Source of the DNA: Coriobacteriia bacterium
Lineage (GTDB): Bacteria; Actinomycetota; Coriobacteriia; Anaerosomatales; PHET01
Length of the DNA stretch: 42,980 bases
Assembly (NCBI GenBank): GCA_034370385.1
Contig: JAXMKZ010000042.1
Coordinates: 1-42,980, forward strand
Direction: 5' to 3'
The notes beneath the pieces were generated by a model. That model was not told where the DNA came from, made no database searches, and saw nothing but the letters and a program-made list of their open reading frames with translations. The position numbers and the translations under genes are program-made. This document shows positions 30,092 through 39,211 of the stretch, one piece after another (position 1 is the first letter of the stretch; each line of letters opens with the position of its first letter).

Positions 30092-31157
30092 CGATTCGGC
30101 GCCGCGCGCGTCTGGTGTCGACGAGGCACAGACGAAGCTCGTTCGCGACGGGGCGTCTGGTTCGGATCACGCTTCCGCGCTTCTGCGTACTCTCGAGCAT
30201 TCGGGCCTTGCTCATCGTATGGGACCGCCGTTCGATCATTCCGGTGCCGGCTGGACCGTCCCCGACATAGCGCTCAGCGCCCCGGTGGACGCGATGCCCT
30301 CGCTTCTCGATCTTCTGTCCTCGTTCGCCATCGCGCGCGACGGGCTGTTCTTTCGGGCGGTGCAGATCTCTCCGGCAACCCGACGCCACCTACTCGGCTT
30401 GCCCGGCGAAGCGAAACGCCCCGAGTTGGTGTCGATCGATATCTCCACCGAGCACCAGAGCGGCTCTGGACCAACCGTTGCTCGGTTGCGCCGTGGAGAC
30501 GGGGATCCATCGCGATCGAGAGGATTCCAGGTGGCCTTCCTGGGTCCCGACGGCGTGGGCAAGTCCACGGTAGTCGATCGGGTCGCCGCGCTCCTTCGCC
30601 CGGCGTTCGCCGTCTCGGAGGTGGTGTACATGCGACCCGGCCTGCTGCCGGGCCGTAGCGTCCCCGGCGGACCCGACGGTAGCACGGGACCCCATGACAT
30701 CCCCGTGTACGCCCCGCTGCCGTCCATCCTGAAGTTGGCGTTTCTGCTCACGGACTACATCGCTGGCTACTGGCTGACGCTGCGGCCGAAGCTGGCGCGC
30801 TCGAGCCTCATCGTGTGCGACCGATACTATCTGGATGTTGTGGCCGATCCCGCCCGTTATCGCTACGGCGGCCCAGCGGCGCTGGTCGACCTCGCCGCAC
30901 GGTTCGTGCCCGGGCCGGACGTCTACGTCGTGCTCACCGCCCCCGTCGAGGTAATCCAATCCCGTCGCGCGGAGATGACTCCTGACGAGACCGCCGCGCA
31001 GTTGGCAGGTTATGAAACGGTCGCGGCCCAGCACCCAAGGATCCTCGTCGTTGATGCGTCAGGTACACCGGATGAAGTGGTCGCCACCGCAGCATGGGCG
31101 ACTCTCTCGGCGATTGCCGAGCGGCACGGTCTCAGCGCTGGCCCGGCACGTAGCTGA
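30075..31157 (+). CDS. Thymidylate-kinase-like P-loop protein with N-terminal domain
   Basis: 360 aa from GTG 30075, which overlaps the preceding gene by 17 nt and lacks a clear ribosome-binding site. Residues about 150-355 are dTMP-kinase-like: FLGPDGVGKSTVVDR (Walker A), CDRYYLDVVADPARY (the DR-Y lid-side motif) and VLTAPVEVIQSRRAE. The first 145 residues look like a worn nucleotidyltransferase-type domain (VPDIALSAP, VSIDIS). Such long versions are usually found with surface-polysaccharide genes and probably do not make dTDP for DNA. Substrate unknown. Confidence 0.7.
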   Translation: MTPKSSDSAPRASGVDEAQTKLVRDGASGSDHASALLRTLEHSGLAHRMGPPFDHSGAGWTVPDIALSAPVDAMPSLLDLLSSFAIARDGLFFRAVQISPATRRHLLGLPGEAKRPELVSIDISTEHQSGSGPTVARLRRGDGDPSRSRGFQVAFLGPDGVGKSTVVDRVAALLRPAFAVSEVVYMRPGLLPGRSVPGGPDGSTGPHDIPVYAPLPSILKLAFLLTDYIAGYWLTLRPKLARSSLIVCDRYYLDVVADPARYRYGGPAALVDLAARFVPGPDVYVVLTAPVEVIQSRRAEMTPDETAAQLAGYETVAAQHPRILVVDASGTPDEVVATAAWATLSAIAERHGLSAGPARS

Positions 31158-31226
31158 CCGATCGGTCGCGACGGCGATGCTGCACCTTCGGGCGTCGAGG
31201 AGTAGCATATCGGTCAACAACGGAGT

Positions 31227-31240
31227 GCCGCCGCGGCGGC
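31227..31240. repeat. 14-bp perfect GC palindrome (second copy)
   Basis: The same palindrome as at 9198-9211, here 23 nt before the DUF5684 gene start. Function unknown. Confidence 0.3.
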
Positions 31241-31263
31241 GTTCTCTCAACGGGGGAGGGACC

Positions 31264-31710
31264 ATGTACGAGCAGACAGGTGATGCTGCACTGACGGGCG
31301 GCCTCGCAGCGGCAATGGCCGCGTACTGGATGATCATGATGGTATTCATCGTGATCATCGTCGTCGCCCAGTGGAAGATCTTCACCAAGGCAAACAAGCC
31401 GGGTTGGGCATCCATCGTCCCTATCTACAACATCATCGTTCTGCTTGAGATCGTCGGACGGCCGATCTGGTGGATCATCCTGTTCCTGGTCCCGTTCGTG
31501 AACGTGGTCATCATGATCATGGTCTACAACGACCTGTCGAAGTCATTCGGTAAGGGCGCCGGCTTCACCCTCGGACTGGTCTTCTTGAGCGCGATCTTCA
31601 TGTTGATCCTCGGGTTCGGCTCGGCCCGCTACATCGGTCCGGGCGGGGTTGCCACCGCGAGCACTCTGCCGCCAGTGGCCCCGGCCCCGCCGGCACCGCC
31701 CGCGCTGTAA
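31264..31710 (+). CDS. DUF5684-family membrane protein
   Basis: 148 aa. ATG at 31264 with GGGGGAGGG just upstream. Four hydrophobic segments: about 18-36, 52-60 with 65-80, 78-95 and 108-125. The family signature is KANKPGWASIVPIYNIIVLL, GRPIWWI and KSFGKGAGFTLGL. The C-terminus is an Ala/Pro-rich tail (PVAPAPPAPPAL). DUF5684 proteins are of unknown function. A hairpin just after the stop separates it from the convergent deacetylase gene. Confidence 0.85.
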   Translation: MYEQTGDAALTGGLAAAMAAYWMIMMVFIVIIVVAQWKIFTKANKPGWASIVPIYNIIVLLEIVGRPIWWIILFLVPFVNVVIMIMVYNDLSKSFGKGAGFTLGLVFLSAIFMLILGFGSARYIGPGGVATASTLPPVAPAPPAPPAL

Positions 31711-31714
31711 GGAC

Positions 31715-31735
31715 CGCGGCGGGTCACCCGCCGCG
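31715..31735. terminator. Hairpin between convergent genes
   Basis: CGCGGCGGG-TCA-CCCGCCGCG: a 9-bp perfect stem between the DUF5684 gene (ends 31710) and the deacetylase gene (ends 31747). No T-run on either side, so efficiency is uncertain. Confidence 0.5.
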
Positions 31736-31746
31736 CAGCGCGGAGT

Positions 31747-32910
31747 TCAGATGTCGAGGCCGTGCCGCGCGAACACCGCGGCGCGGACCTCTTGGATCGC
31801 TGCTGCCGTTCGCTCGAGTGCGACCGCGGCCGCGTCGACAGGCAGCTCGAAGCGGTCGGTCGCGCCGAGGCTCGTCGGGGGATCGCAGGTGCCCGTGGTC
31901 TCGCAGACGTGCTCGCGCCAACTCAGGGGCAAGTGATCGTCGAGTTCGATGCCGATGAGCTCGGCCATGACCCATGCCCAGGCGCGCGGAACCACCTCGA
32001 CCACGTGGTAGCCTCCGCCACCGATCGCTAGCAGACGGCCGCCGCAGAGTTCCTCGGACAGAGACATGGTGCGACGCACGATGTCTCGATAGCCCGGAAG
32101 CGTCATCCCCAGGTCAGTGAGGGGATCCGCATAGTGGGCGTCGACGCCGAGTTGCGCCACGATCACGTCGGGTGCAAACGCCCGAGCGAGAGGCGCGACC
32201 ACCTCGCGAAAAGCGAGGCGGTAGCACTCGTCGGTCGCGAGCGGGGGCATGGGTACGTTCACGGCCGTGCCCTCGCCCTCGCCGTAGCCGGATTCAGTCG
32301 GGAAGCCCGTGCCCGGAAAGGCGTACAGACCACTCTCGTGCAGAGAGATGGTCATGACTTCAGGTCGCCCGAAGAACGCCTCCTGCACGCCGTCCCCGTG
32401 GTGCGCGTCGATGTCGAGATAGAGCACCTTGAGCTCGGGGTTCGCCTCGCGCGCCACGGCAATCGCGACCGCCGCATCGTTGTAGACGGAGAAACCGGCT
32501 GCCCGGCTACGGTGCGCGTGGTGCATGCCGCCGGCAATAGAGAACGCCTTGGTGCGTCGCCCCGACAGGACCTCTTCGAGTCCGAGGATCGAGCCTCCGC
32601 AGGTGAGCGCAGCTATCGTGTGCATCCCCGGATAGATGGGATTGTCCTCGGTACCGAGCCCGGATCCGGTGTGCAGTCCCGCTCCCCAGTCGCTCGATTC
32701 GACAACCGTGTCGATGTAGCCCGGCGTGTGCACCAGGGCAATCTGGCGCTCGGATGCAGCACGGGGCGCGAGCGTCTCGCAGCGGCTGAAGACATCGTAG
32801 GCATCGAGAAGATCGACGGTGAGCTTGAGCCGCAATGGGTTGAGTGGATGGTGCGGGCCCAGGTCGTAGTCGGCCAGACCCGGATCCCATATGAACGCCG
32901 CGTTTGACAC
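31747..32910 (-). CDS. acuC: AcuC-type / histone-deacetylase-family protein deacetylase
   Basis: 387 aa from GTG 32910 (AAGGG 5 nt upstream). Zinc-dependent deacetylase fold with GGMHHAH, the metal-binding DIDAHHGDGVQEAF, SLHESGLYAFPGTG, LGVDAHYADPLTDL and GGGGYH. AcuC of Bacillus deacetylates and reactivates acetyl-CoA synthetase (family knowledge). The gene is divergent from an acyl-CoA ligase with a GNAT domain, its likely counterpart in reversible lysine acetylation; 121 nt separate the two start codons. Confidence 0.92.
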   Translation of the reverse strand: MSNAAFIWDPGLADYDLGPHHPLNPLRLKLTVDLLDAYDVFSRCETLAPRAASERQIALVHTPGYIDTVVESSDWGAGLHTGSGLGTEDNPIYPGMHTIAALTCGGSILGLEEVLSGRRTKAFSIAGGMHHAHRSRAAGFSVYNDAAVAIAVAREANPELKVLYLDIDAHHGDGVQEAFFGRPEVMTISLHESGLYAFPGTGFPTESGYGEGEGTAVNVPMPPLATDECYRLAFREVVAPLARAFAPDVIVAQLGVDAHYADPLTDLGMTLPGYRDIVRRTMSLSEELCGGRLLAIGGGGYHVVEVVPRAWAWVMAELIGIELDDHLPLSWREHVCETTGTCDPPTSLGATDRFELPVDAAAVALERTAAAIQEVRAAVFARHGLDI

Positions 32911-33031
32911 TTTGGCCCTTTCACGGCCGCGCCTCTCGGGGCTGCCTTGGTGCACTCCGCCGTCGGCGCGCACCACGCAAGCGCGGCTGCAGCGTAGTTT
33001 AGGGGAAGAGTCACCGATGGAGGTAACCCAC

Positions 33032-35692
33032 ATGAAGCGCATGTTCGACCCCAGGTCCGTGGCGATCATCGGAGCCACGGAGACGGAGGGTGCCGTCGGG
33101 CGGACCATCATGGACAACTTGATGCGCTCAGGCGCGCGTGGGCTGTTCCCCGTCAACCCTCACCATGAATCGATTCTCGGCATACCGTGTTTCGGCAGCA
33201 TCGGTGATGTGCCCGATCCGGTCGACCTCGTCGTCGTCGCGACACCCGCCGCGACCGTGCCGGGGGTCATCGCGCAGTGCGTTGCGGCTGGAGCGGGCGG
33301 TGCGGTCGTCGTGTCTGCCGGTTTTGGAGAGACCGGAGCGGCAGGTAGAGAGCTTGAGGCACAGATCAAGGCGGTGCTGCGTGACAGCCCGATGCGCGTC
33401 ATCGGGCCGAACTGCCTAGGCATCATTCGCCCTACCGTGGGCCTCAACGCCTCGTTCCTGACCGTCGAACCGGAGCCAGGCAATATCGCGCTCATATCCC
33501 AAAGCGGTGCACTGGGTACCGGCATGCTCGACTGGGCGGTGAGCGCGAGCGTCGGCTTCTCGCTGTTCGCTTCGGTGGGTAGCATGCTCGACGTCGACTT
33601 CGCTGACCTCGTGGACTTCCTGGGTGAGGACCCGCACACGCGGTCGATCCTCATCTACATGGAGAACATCGGCAATGCGCGCCGCTTCATGAGCGCGGCG
33701 CGGGCGTTCGCTCGCAACAAGCCGATCATCGTGCTCAAGCCCGGTCGCTACGCTGAGAGCGCCGCCGCGGCCCTGTCCCACACCGGCTCGATGGCTGGGG
33801 GCGACGAGATCTACGAGGCCGCATTCAGGCGCGTCGGAGTCGTGCGTGTCCACGAGGTGGCCGACCTGTTCCACGCGGCGGAGGTGCTCGACTCACGGCG
33901 CTTGCCCGGCGGGCGCGACGTGGCCATCGTCACCAACGCCGGCGGCCTCGGAGTCATGGCGACTGACTCACTCATCGAGAACGGGGGTCATCTGGCGAGG
34001 CTTCCGGACGAGATGATCGAGGCGCTCGATGCGGCCCTCCCGCCCTTCTGGAGCCACTCGAACCCCATCGACGTGCTGGGCGACGCCACGAGCGAACGCT
34101 TCGTCGTCGCACTCGAGGCCTGCCTTGCCGAGCCCGGGATCAACGGCGTGCTGCTTCTGTACACACCGCAGGGCAACGCACGACCCGACGAGATCGCCGA
34201 GAAGATCGCAGTTCTGGCGAAGGGTTCGCGCAAGCCCGTCATCACCGCACTCATGGGCGGAGCGACGGTCGAGAACGGCCGGCGGATCCTCCACGATGCG
34301 GGGGTGCCGTGCTACGACACGCCTGAGGCGGCGGTCAAGACGTACCTCGGGATGTACCGATACTCGCGCAACCTCGAACTCCTGTACGAGACCCCCGCCG
34401 AGCTGCCCATCGACGTGTCGCCGCCCAAGCACAACCTCAAGGCTCTGCTGCGACGAGTCGCGGCGACTGGGCGGTTGGTGCTCACCGAGGAGGAGTCGAA
34501 GCACTTCGTCACCACCTACGGGATGCCGATCGTGCGGCAGAGCACGGCGCGCAGCGTCGATGAGGCGCTGTGTATCGCCGCAGAACTCGAGTACCCGGTG
34601 GTTCTCAAAGTGGTGTCACATGAGATCACCCACAAGAACGCCTCCGGAGGCGTGGAGGTGGGGGTGTGTTCGCCCCAGGACCTCGAGAAGGCGTACGCGC
34701 GCATCATGGCCCGGGTGTCCGAGGTCTCGCCTGACGCGAAGGTGGAAGGCATAGCCGTTCAGAAGATGGTGCGCCACATCGACTACGAGCTCATCCTCGG
34801 CATGAAGAAGGACTGGCAGTTCGGCTCGGTGCTGGTGTTCGGGGCCGGCGGCGTGAGAGCGGAGGGCCTTGCGGACTTCTCGGTCAGTCTCCCGCCTCTG
34901 AATCAGGTGCTGGCGCAGCGGATGATGGAGGAGACGCGGATCTACCGGACCATGCGCAAGCCCCCCAAAGGGGTTCAGCCCCCCGACTTCTGCGAACTCG
35001 AGGAGCTGCTCACGATGCTCTCAAACCTCGTCGTCGACTTCCCCGAGATCTCCGAGATCGACATCAATCCCGTCGTGATCTCCGAGGGTCGGGCGCAGGT
35101 GGTCGACGCACGGATCGTGATGGACGAGTCGGTGCTCGGCGGCGACAGTTCGTCGCCGCATCTCGTCATCACTCCGTACCCGACGCGGTACGTGGCACCG
35201 TGGCGCCTGACGGACGGTACGGATGTGCTCCTTCGTCCGATCAGGCCCGAAGATGAGCCGATGCTTGGCGAGATGCTGAACACCGTCTCGGAGCAGTCGC
35301 TGCGATTCAGATTCTTCGGTAACGTCCCGAACTTCGATCACGCGCGGCTGGTCAGGTTCACCAACAACGACTACGACCGTGAGATCGCGATCGTTGCTGA
35401 GCTGACGCGCGGGCAGACCAAGCGGATCATCGGCGTGGCCCGACTGATGGGGGATCCGGACCGCGGCACCGGGGAGTTCGCCACGCTGGTGCACGATGAG
35501 TTCCACGGCAAGGGGCTCGGATTCAAGTTGGTAGACACGATCATAGGTATCGCGCAGGACAAGCAGTACCAAGAGGTGACCGGCTTCGTTGCCGTTGAGA
35601 ATCGACGCATGCTCCGAGTCGTCGATCAGCTGGGCTTCGAGCGCGTCAGGACGGTCGAGGGAGTGATCGAGATTCGGCTCGGGCTCAAGTAG
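33032..35692 (+). CDS. ADP-forming acyl-CoA synthetase fused to GNAT acetyltransferase (Pat-like)
   Basis: 886 aa from ATG 33032 (GGAGGT 7 nt upstream). Order: CoA-binding domain (DPRSVAIIGATETEG, 5-130), ligase domains (GPNCLGIIRP, ISQSGALGTGMLDW), a SHTGSMAGG motif with His250 where ADP-forming acetyl-CoA synthetases carry the phospho-His, an ATP-grasp domain (about 470-700, EEESKHFVTTYGMP, ASGGVEVGV, EISEIDINPV), then GNAT (about 730-886) with HGKGLGFKLVDTI. Salmonella Pat has the same layout but is thought to have lost ligase catalysis; retention of His250 means acetate/ATP formation remains possible. Paired divergently with the AcuC-type deacetylase. Confidence 0.92.
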   Translation: MKRMFDPRSVAIIGATETEGAVGRTIMDNLMRSGARGLFPVNPHHESILGIPCFGSIGDVPDPVDLVVVATPAATVPGVIAQCVAAGAGGAVVVSAGFGETGAAGRELEAQIKAVLRDSPMRVIGPNCLGIIRPTVGLNASFLTVEPEPGNIALISQSGALGTGMLDWAVSASVGFSLFASVGSMLDVDFADLVDFLGEDPHTRSILIYMENIGNARRFMSAARAFARNKPIIVLKPGRYAESAAAALSHTGSMAGGDEIYEAAFRRVGVVRVHEVADLFHAAEVLDSRRLPGGRDVAIVTNAGGLGVMATDSLIENGGHLARLPDEMIEALDAALPPFWSHSNPIDVLGDATSERFVVALEACLAEPGINGVLLLYTPQGNARPDEIAEKIAVLAKGSRKPVITALMGGATVENGRRILHDAGVPCYDTPEAAVKTYLGMYRYSRNLELLYETPAELPIDVSPPKHNLKALLRRVAATGRLVLTEEESKHFVTTYGMPIVRQSTARSVDEALCIAAELEYPVVLKVVSHEITHKNASGGVEVGVCSPQDLEKAYARIMARVSEVSPDAKVEGIAVQKMVRHIDYELILGMKKDWQFGSVLVFGAGGVRAEGLADFSVSLPPLNQVLAQRMMEETRIYRTMRKPPKGVQPPDFCELEELLTMLSNLVVDFPEISEIDINPVVISEGRAQVVDARIVMDESVLGGDSSSPHLVITPYPTRYVAPWRLTDGTDVLLRPIRPEDEPMLGEMLNTVSEQSLRFRFFGNVPNFDHARLVRFTNNDYDREIAIVAELTRGQTKRIIGVARLMGDPDRGTGEFATLVHDEFHGKGLGFKLVDTIIGIAQDKQYQEVTGFVAVENRRMLRVVDQLGFERVRTVEGVIEIRLGLK

Positions 35693-35837
35693 TGGGGTGG
35701 CCCGGCGACACGCGCTCACCGTCCGGTAGGTGAAAGAAACGTCAGCAATCAACGTCGTGCGGGGTAGAGAGTAACCATGGGGTCGATCGGCGCGTGCGCC
35801 GAATCCCGGCTGATTGACGAGTACAAGGAGGTTGCAT

Positions 35838-36536
35838 ATGAAGACGAAGCGCATGATCGGCGTCGCGGCGCTCATCGGAGTACTTGCGGTGTCCGCAGTA
35901 GCGGGCGCCGTCGGTACGCTCGGTGTTTCGGCGCGCGGCGCCAAGGTAGTGACCTACCCGCATCCGGCGCAGTTCACCGTGCGCTGGAGCGAGCCGGCTT
36001 CGCAGCCGATTGACGTGCAGGTTCGGTACGCCGGCGGAGAATGGCGGACGTTCAGGACCATTTCTGCCACGCGTGCGGTTGAATCGACCAAGCCCGCGAC
36101 GGTCGTGTTGCCCAAGCCTTCCGCTGACTTCGAGATTCGCGCGGTCCAGGGCGCGCTCGAGAGCGCGATTGCGACGGGCGGTGTGCGCTCGACGCTCATG
36201 GCGTCCTCGCGCGGCTCCTACCGTCGCGGCGAGCGGGTTGTGGTGAAGGGATCGATCATGCCCACGCTGTCGGTCGATTCGACGATCACGGTCAAGGTGT
36301 GGAAGACGAGCATCAAGCGGTCATGGCATCGCGGTAATGGGTTCGGAAGGCCCGTCCTGGTGCGCGAGCTTGTCGGTGAGTTCACCGGCAAGGTCTACAA
36401 GTCCGGCAGCCAGATGTCGCTGTGGAAGGCCAGCTTCGCGATTCCGGCGAAGGGCGACTACGAGGCCCGGGCCTACTACGACGATGCAACTCATTCACCT
36501 GGTGCGAGCAGGTTGGTCCGCTTCAGGGTGAAGTAG
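35838..36536 (+). CDS. Secreted protein with Ig-like beta domains
   Basis: 232 aa from ATG 35838, preceded by AAGGAGG at 6-nt spacing. A signal peptide or anchor (MIGVAALIGVLAVSAVAGAV) is followed by two beta-rich domains: HPAQFTVRWSEPASQPIDVQ and RGSYRRGERVVVKGSIMP ... LVRFRVK. The closing pattern resembles the secreted pair at 28.9 and 38.3 kb but similarity is weak. Function unknown; probably cell-surface. A strong terminator follows. Confidence 0.75.
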   Translation: MKTKRMIGVAALIGVLAVSAVAGAVGTLGVSARGAKVVTYPHPAQFTVRWSEPASQPIDVQVRYAGGEWRTFRTISATRAVESTKPATVVLPKPSADFEIRAVQGALESAIATGGVRSTLMASSRGSYRRGERVVVKGSIMPTLSVDSTITVKVWKTSIKRSWHRGNGFGRPVLVRELVGEFTGKVYKSGSQMSLWKASFAIPAKGDYEARAYYDDATHSPGASRLVRFRVK

Positions 36537-36574
36537 CGCCACGAGCATCTGTCACGGCAGTACGATTCTTCAAG

Positions 36575-36601
36575 AAGCGCCCACCGCTGCGGTGGGCGCT
36601 T
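36575..36601. terminator. Strong hairpin terminator between convergent genes
   Basis: AAGCGCCCACCG-CTG-CGGTGGGCGCTT, a perfect 12-bp stem with a 3-nt loop. It is followed by TCTGCTTCT on the plus strand and CTTGAAG on the minus strand. It could serve both convergent genes. Confidence 0.75.
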
Positions 36602-36649
36602 CTGCTTCTCCCGCGCTCATCACGAACAGCATCCGAGGAGCGCGGCGCT

Positions 36650-37348
36650 TCAGGCGGTGGCGGCGGTGGCCCGCGCCGGCCTCAGGTCGAAAGCACTCTT
36701 GAGCGCGAGCAGGATCAGTAGCGTCAGCGTCTCGTAGCGGCCACCCAGCAGCATCCACGAGAGCATCGCAGCGAACGGCAGGGCCATGATCATGACGTGA
36801 AGCGCCACGATGCGCCTCTCCGGAGCTCCGCCCTGGACACTCCACAGACTACCCGTCGAAAGCAGCCAAGCAGCTTCGCTCACGAGTTGTCCCGCCACAA
36901 GCGGCCAGTACGCACGGGTCAGGTAGGCGACGGGGGTCCAGAAGTCGGAGTTGATGAACCCGTTGGGGCCGAACAGCTCTTCCGGTGGCATCCTGACCCA
37001 GACCGACAGGAACAGCCCGTAGAACCCGTAGACCCAGCTCGCGGCGTACAAGAGCGCAGCGCCGACGATCCCGGTCACCGCGATCGCGACAAGCATAAGC
37101 GTCGCCGGAGCGACTGTCGCGTTCGGCACGAACCGCTCCTTGAGCAGGGTGGCGCGGTGAACGAATAGGCTCAGGGCGAAGCGCAGGGCAGCGAAGTACG
37201 CTGAGTACAAGCCCACCAGCCAGAAAGACCAGCAGAAGCCGGCCAGTGACAGGTCGCTGGTCAGGGTGAACCCCGCCGAAACGGCGAAGCCGCCCAACAC
37301 GGCCGCGAGCGCGCGCGCAGGCGGGCGCGGTGTCTGTCGCGTATCCAT
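36650..37348 (-). CDS. Multi-pass membrane protein of unknown function
   Basis: 232 aa from ATG 37348. About six hydrophobic segments: ALAAVLGGFAVSAGF, FWLVGLYSAYFAALRFALSL, ATLMLVAIAVTGIVGAALLY, a segment near 125-160, IVALHVMIMALPFAAMLSWM and LLILLALKSAFDL. The ending is reminiscent of DUF6498 proteins, but this is tentative. It is convergent with the secreted beta protein and single in its unit. Confidence 0.65.
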   Translation of the reverse strand: MDTRQTPRPPARALAAVLGGFAVSAGFTLTSDLSLAGFCWSFWLVGLYSAYFAALRFALSLFVHRATLLKERFVPNATVAPATLMLVAIAVTGIVGAALLYAASWVYGFYGLFLSVWVRMPPEELFGPNGFINSDFWTPVAYLTRAYWPLVAGQLVSEAAWLLSTGSLWSVQGGAPERRIVALHVMIMALPFAAMLSWMLLGGRYETLTLLILLALKSAFDLRPARATAATA

Positions 37349-37469
37349 GCAGCCAGAATAGCCGATGCGCTCGGCATGATCTCGCGCGCGGTGGGTATCC
37401 ATACCTTGCTTGCGGAGCGCAGGGGCCGCCCGCGAAGCAGCGCGCGAAGACGGGGGAGGAGCGCGAAAG

Positions 37470-38069
37470 ATGAGTAGCGAACGAGCGCACATTCACGGCA
37501 AGGCCAAGACCATGTTGCTGGCGATTGCGGTACTCGCCGCTCTGAGCGCCGGTTGTCTCATAACGGACTCCTGCGGCGACTACGACAGGGCGTTCTACGA
37601 GAAGAGGAGATACCAAAAGGAGGCTTTGCAGCGCGATGATCCCAGCGCTGGGCAGGCCGAGCCTCAGGAACAGCCTTCGGGAGGCGGAACCGATGCCGCG
37701 TCGGCCGAACCCGTCGTCGCGATCGGCAATCCGAAGGCGGTTCAGAACGGCGGAACCTCGCCGACGTGGGAGGCCGAGACGTCGATGATTGTGACCGAGA
37801 TCAACACCTACCACTGGAACGACGGGAAGGGTAAGTCGCCCGGCACTCTCGCACTTCAGTCCGGGGACGGCAAGACCTATGGTCCGTGGCAGACGAGCGG
37901 GCTGCCCGGTCAAGGTGGCGTCCCGAATGCGACATGGGTAGCCAAGCCTGACGAGGTGGTACCGCCCGGTACCTACAAGGTTGTGGACTCCGACCCCGGC
38001 TCATGGTCTCAGAACGCGGACTCCAAGGGAGTCGGCTTCACCAACGTGATCGCAGCACCCGCTGAGTGA
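37470..38069 (+). CDS. Lipoprotein with conserved C-terminal domain of unknown function
   Basis: 199 aa from ATG 37470 (GGAGG about 12 nt upstream). Signal peptide with lipobox LSAGC (Cys29), so membrane-anchored on the outside. A Gln/Glu/Pro-rich linker follows, then a compact domain: SMIVTEINTYHWNDGKG, LALQSGDGKTYGPWQ, PNATWVAKPDEVVPPGTYKV and a final GVGFTNV. This domain recurs in secreted bacterial and archaeal proteins but I know no function. Single gene. Confidence 0.75.
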   Translation: MSSERAHIHGKAKTMLLAIAVLAALSAGCLITDSCGDYDRAFYEKRRYQKEALQRDDPSAGQAEPQEQPSGGGTDAASAEPVVAIGNPKAVQNGGTSPTWEAETSMIVTEINTYHWNDGKGKSPGTLALQSGDGKTYGPWQTSGLPGQGGVPNATWVAKPDEVVPPGTYKVVDSDPGSWSQNADSKGVGFTNVIAAPAE

Positions 38070-38320
38070 ATCGGACGATGCGCGATCAGGAGCAGTGGGT
38101 CGCCACGTGCGCGTCGCCATAGTCGCTTGCGTCGAACGGTGAGCAGACTCCCTCAAACTCATACGCGCTCCGCTCCCAGGAGCGTGTCGACGCGGGTTTG
38201 AAGAGGGAGTACGCTTGTCGTGTCGAGCGTTCCTCGATGAACATGCCGCACGAGGCCTTCACGAATCGACCGATCAGCCAGAGTCCATCCGGATGCGGGA
38301 CACGGAACGGGGGTTCTCGG

Positions 38321-39103
38321 ATGACGAGTGAGAATGCGAGACGGCTGCTGTGCAGGCTGGTCGTGCTGTCCGGAGTGATGCTCTCGGCCTTGTGGATGCC
38401 GGCTGGGGCGCTCGCCAGCGATGACGGACTCCCTGGCACGGCGCGCATACTGCCGTTCGGCTACATCGACACCCTCGCGTCGCCCGATGATTGGAGCGAC
38501 TACTCCGAGTTCCTCCTGGGCGAGGGGCAGACGCTCACGGTGCTGATGCGCAGTGGGACCGGGACGCGATTCGGTGTGTATCTCTACGGACCGTACGCGA
38601 CCGCGGGCATGGAACCGCGGGCGGTTTCGCGCACCGTCGCCTCTGACGCGACGCAGCAGTCACTCATCTGGAAGGCGCCGGAGGGCGGACTCTACTCGAT
38701 TCGCGTGGTCATGTACGAGGCAAGTGCTGATGGCGGCTACGCGGTGCACGCCTCGACCGCGCCCGTCTACTCGATAGGGCGCCCCTCGCTCCCCTCGCGG
38801 ATCGTCCGCAACCGGTACTTCACCATCAGCGGGGCCATCAAGCCCGGATACTTGTTCGACGGAAAGCCGGTGACCGTCCAGGTGCAGAAGAAGGTCGGTA
38901 GCCGCTGGTCCACGAAGAGCGGGTACCTGCTCTCGTATCGTACGGCCCCGTATGGAAGCGATGACATCACGGTCTACCTGAGGGGCTGCACGTACGCCGC
39001 GCGCGCGAAGCTGTCCGCCGGACGCTGGCGTGTGAGGGCGTCCATCGGAGACGAGACCATGAAACGCCGCTACACCGCGTGGCGCGAGTTCACCGTGAAG
39101 TAG
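38321..39103 (+). CDS. Secreted protein with PPC-like and C-terminal beta domains (paralogue)
   Basis: 260 aa from ATG 38321 (GGGGG 7 nt upstream). Signal peptide ends near GALAS. It is followed by a PPC-like domain (LLGEGQTLTVLMRSGTG, WKAPEGGLYSIRVVMYE) and the same C-terminal domain as the gene at 28895: YSIGRPSLPSRIVRNRYFTI, KPGYLFDGKPVTVQVQKKVG, SAGRWRVRASIGDE, ending YTAWREFTVK. Estimated identity in the last 100 residues is about half by eye. Function unknown; likely cell-surface. Confidence 0.8.
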   Translation: MTSENARRLLCRLVVLSGVMLSALWMPAGALASDDGLPGTARILPFGYIDTLASPDDWSDYSEFLLGEGQTLTVLMRSGTGTRFGVYLYGPYATAGMEPRAVSRTVASDATQQSLIWKAPEGGLYSIRVVMYEASADGGYAVHASTAPVYSIGRPSLPSRIVRNRYFTISGAIKPGYLFDGKPVTVQVQKKVGSRWSTKSGYLLSYRTAPYGSDDITVYLRGCTYAARAKLSAGRWRVRASIGDETMKRRYTAWREFTVK

Positions 39104-39169
39104 GCGTGATCGGCTCCCTGTTCGTGAGTGACATTTCGATCTGTCGACCGCCGCACCGCACCTTTCCGT

Positions 39170-39198
39170 TTGCTCGCTCCCACCCGCGGTGCTAACAT
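39170..39198 (+). promoter_or_regulatory. Promoter of tRNA-Leu
   Basis: TTGCTC (39170-39175), 17-nt spacer, TAACAT (39193-39198), 15 nt before the first base of the tRNA. Confidence 0.55.
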
Positions 39199-39211
39199 CA
39201 CGTTTCGCGCT

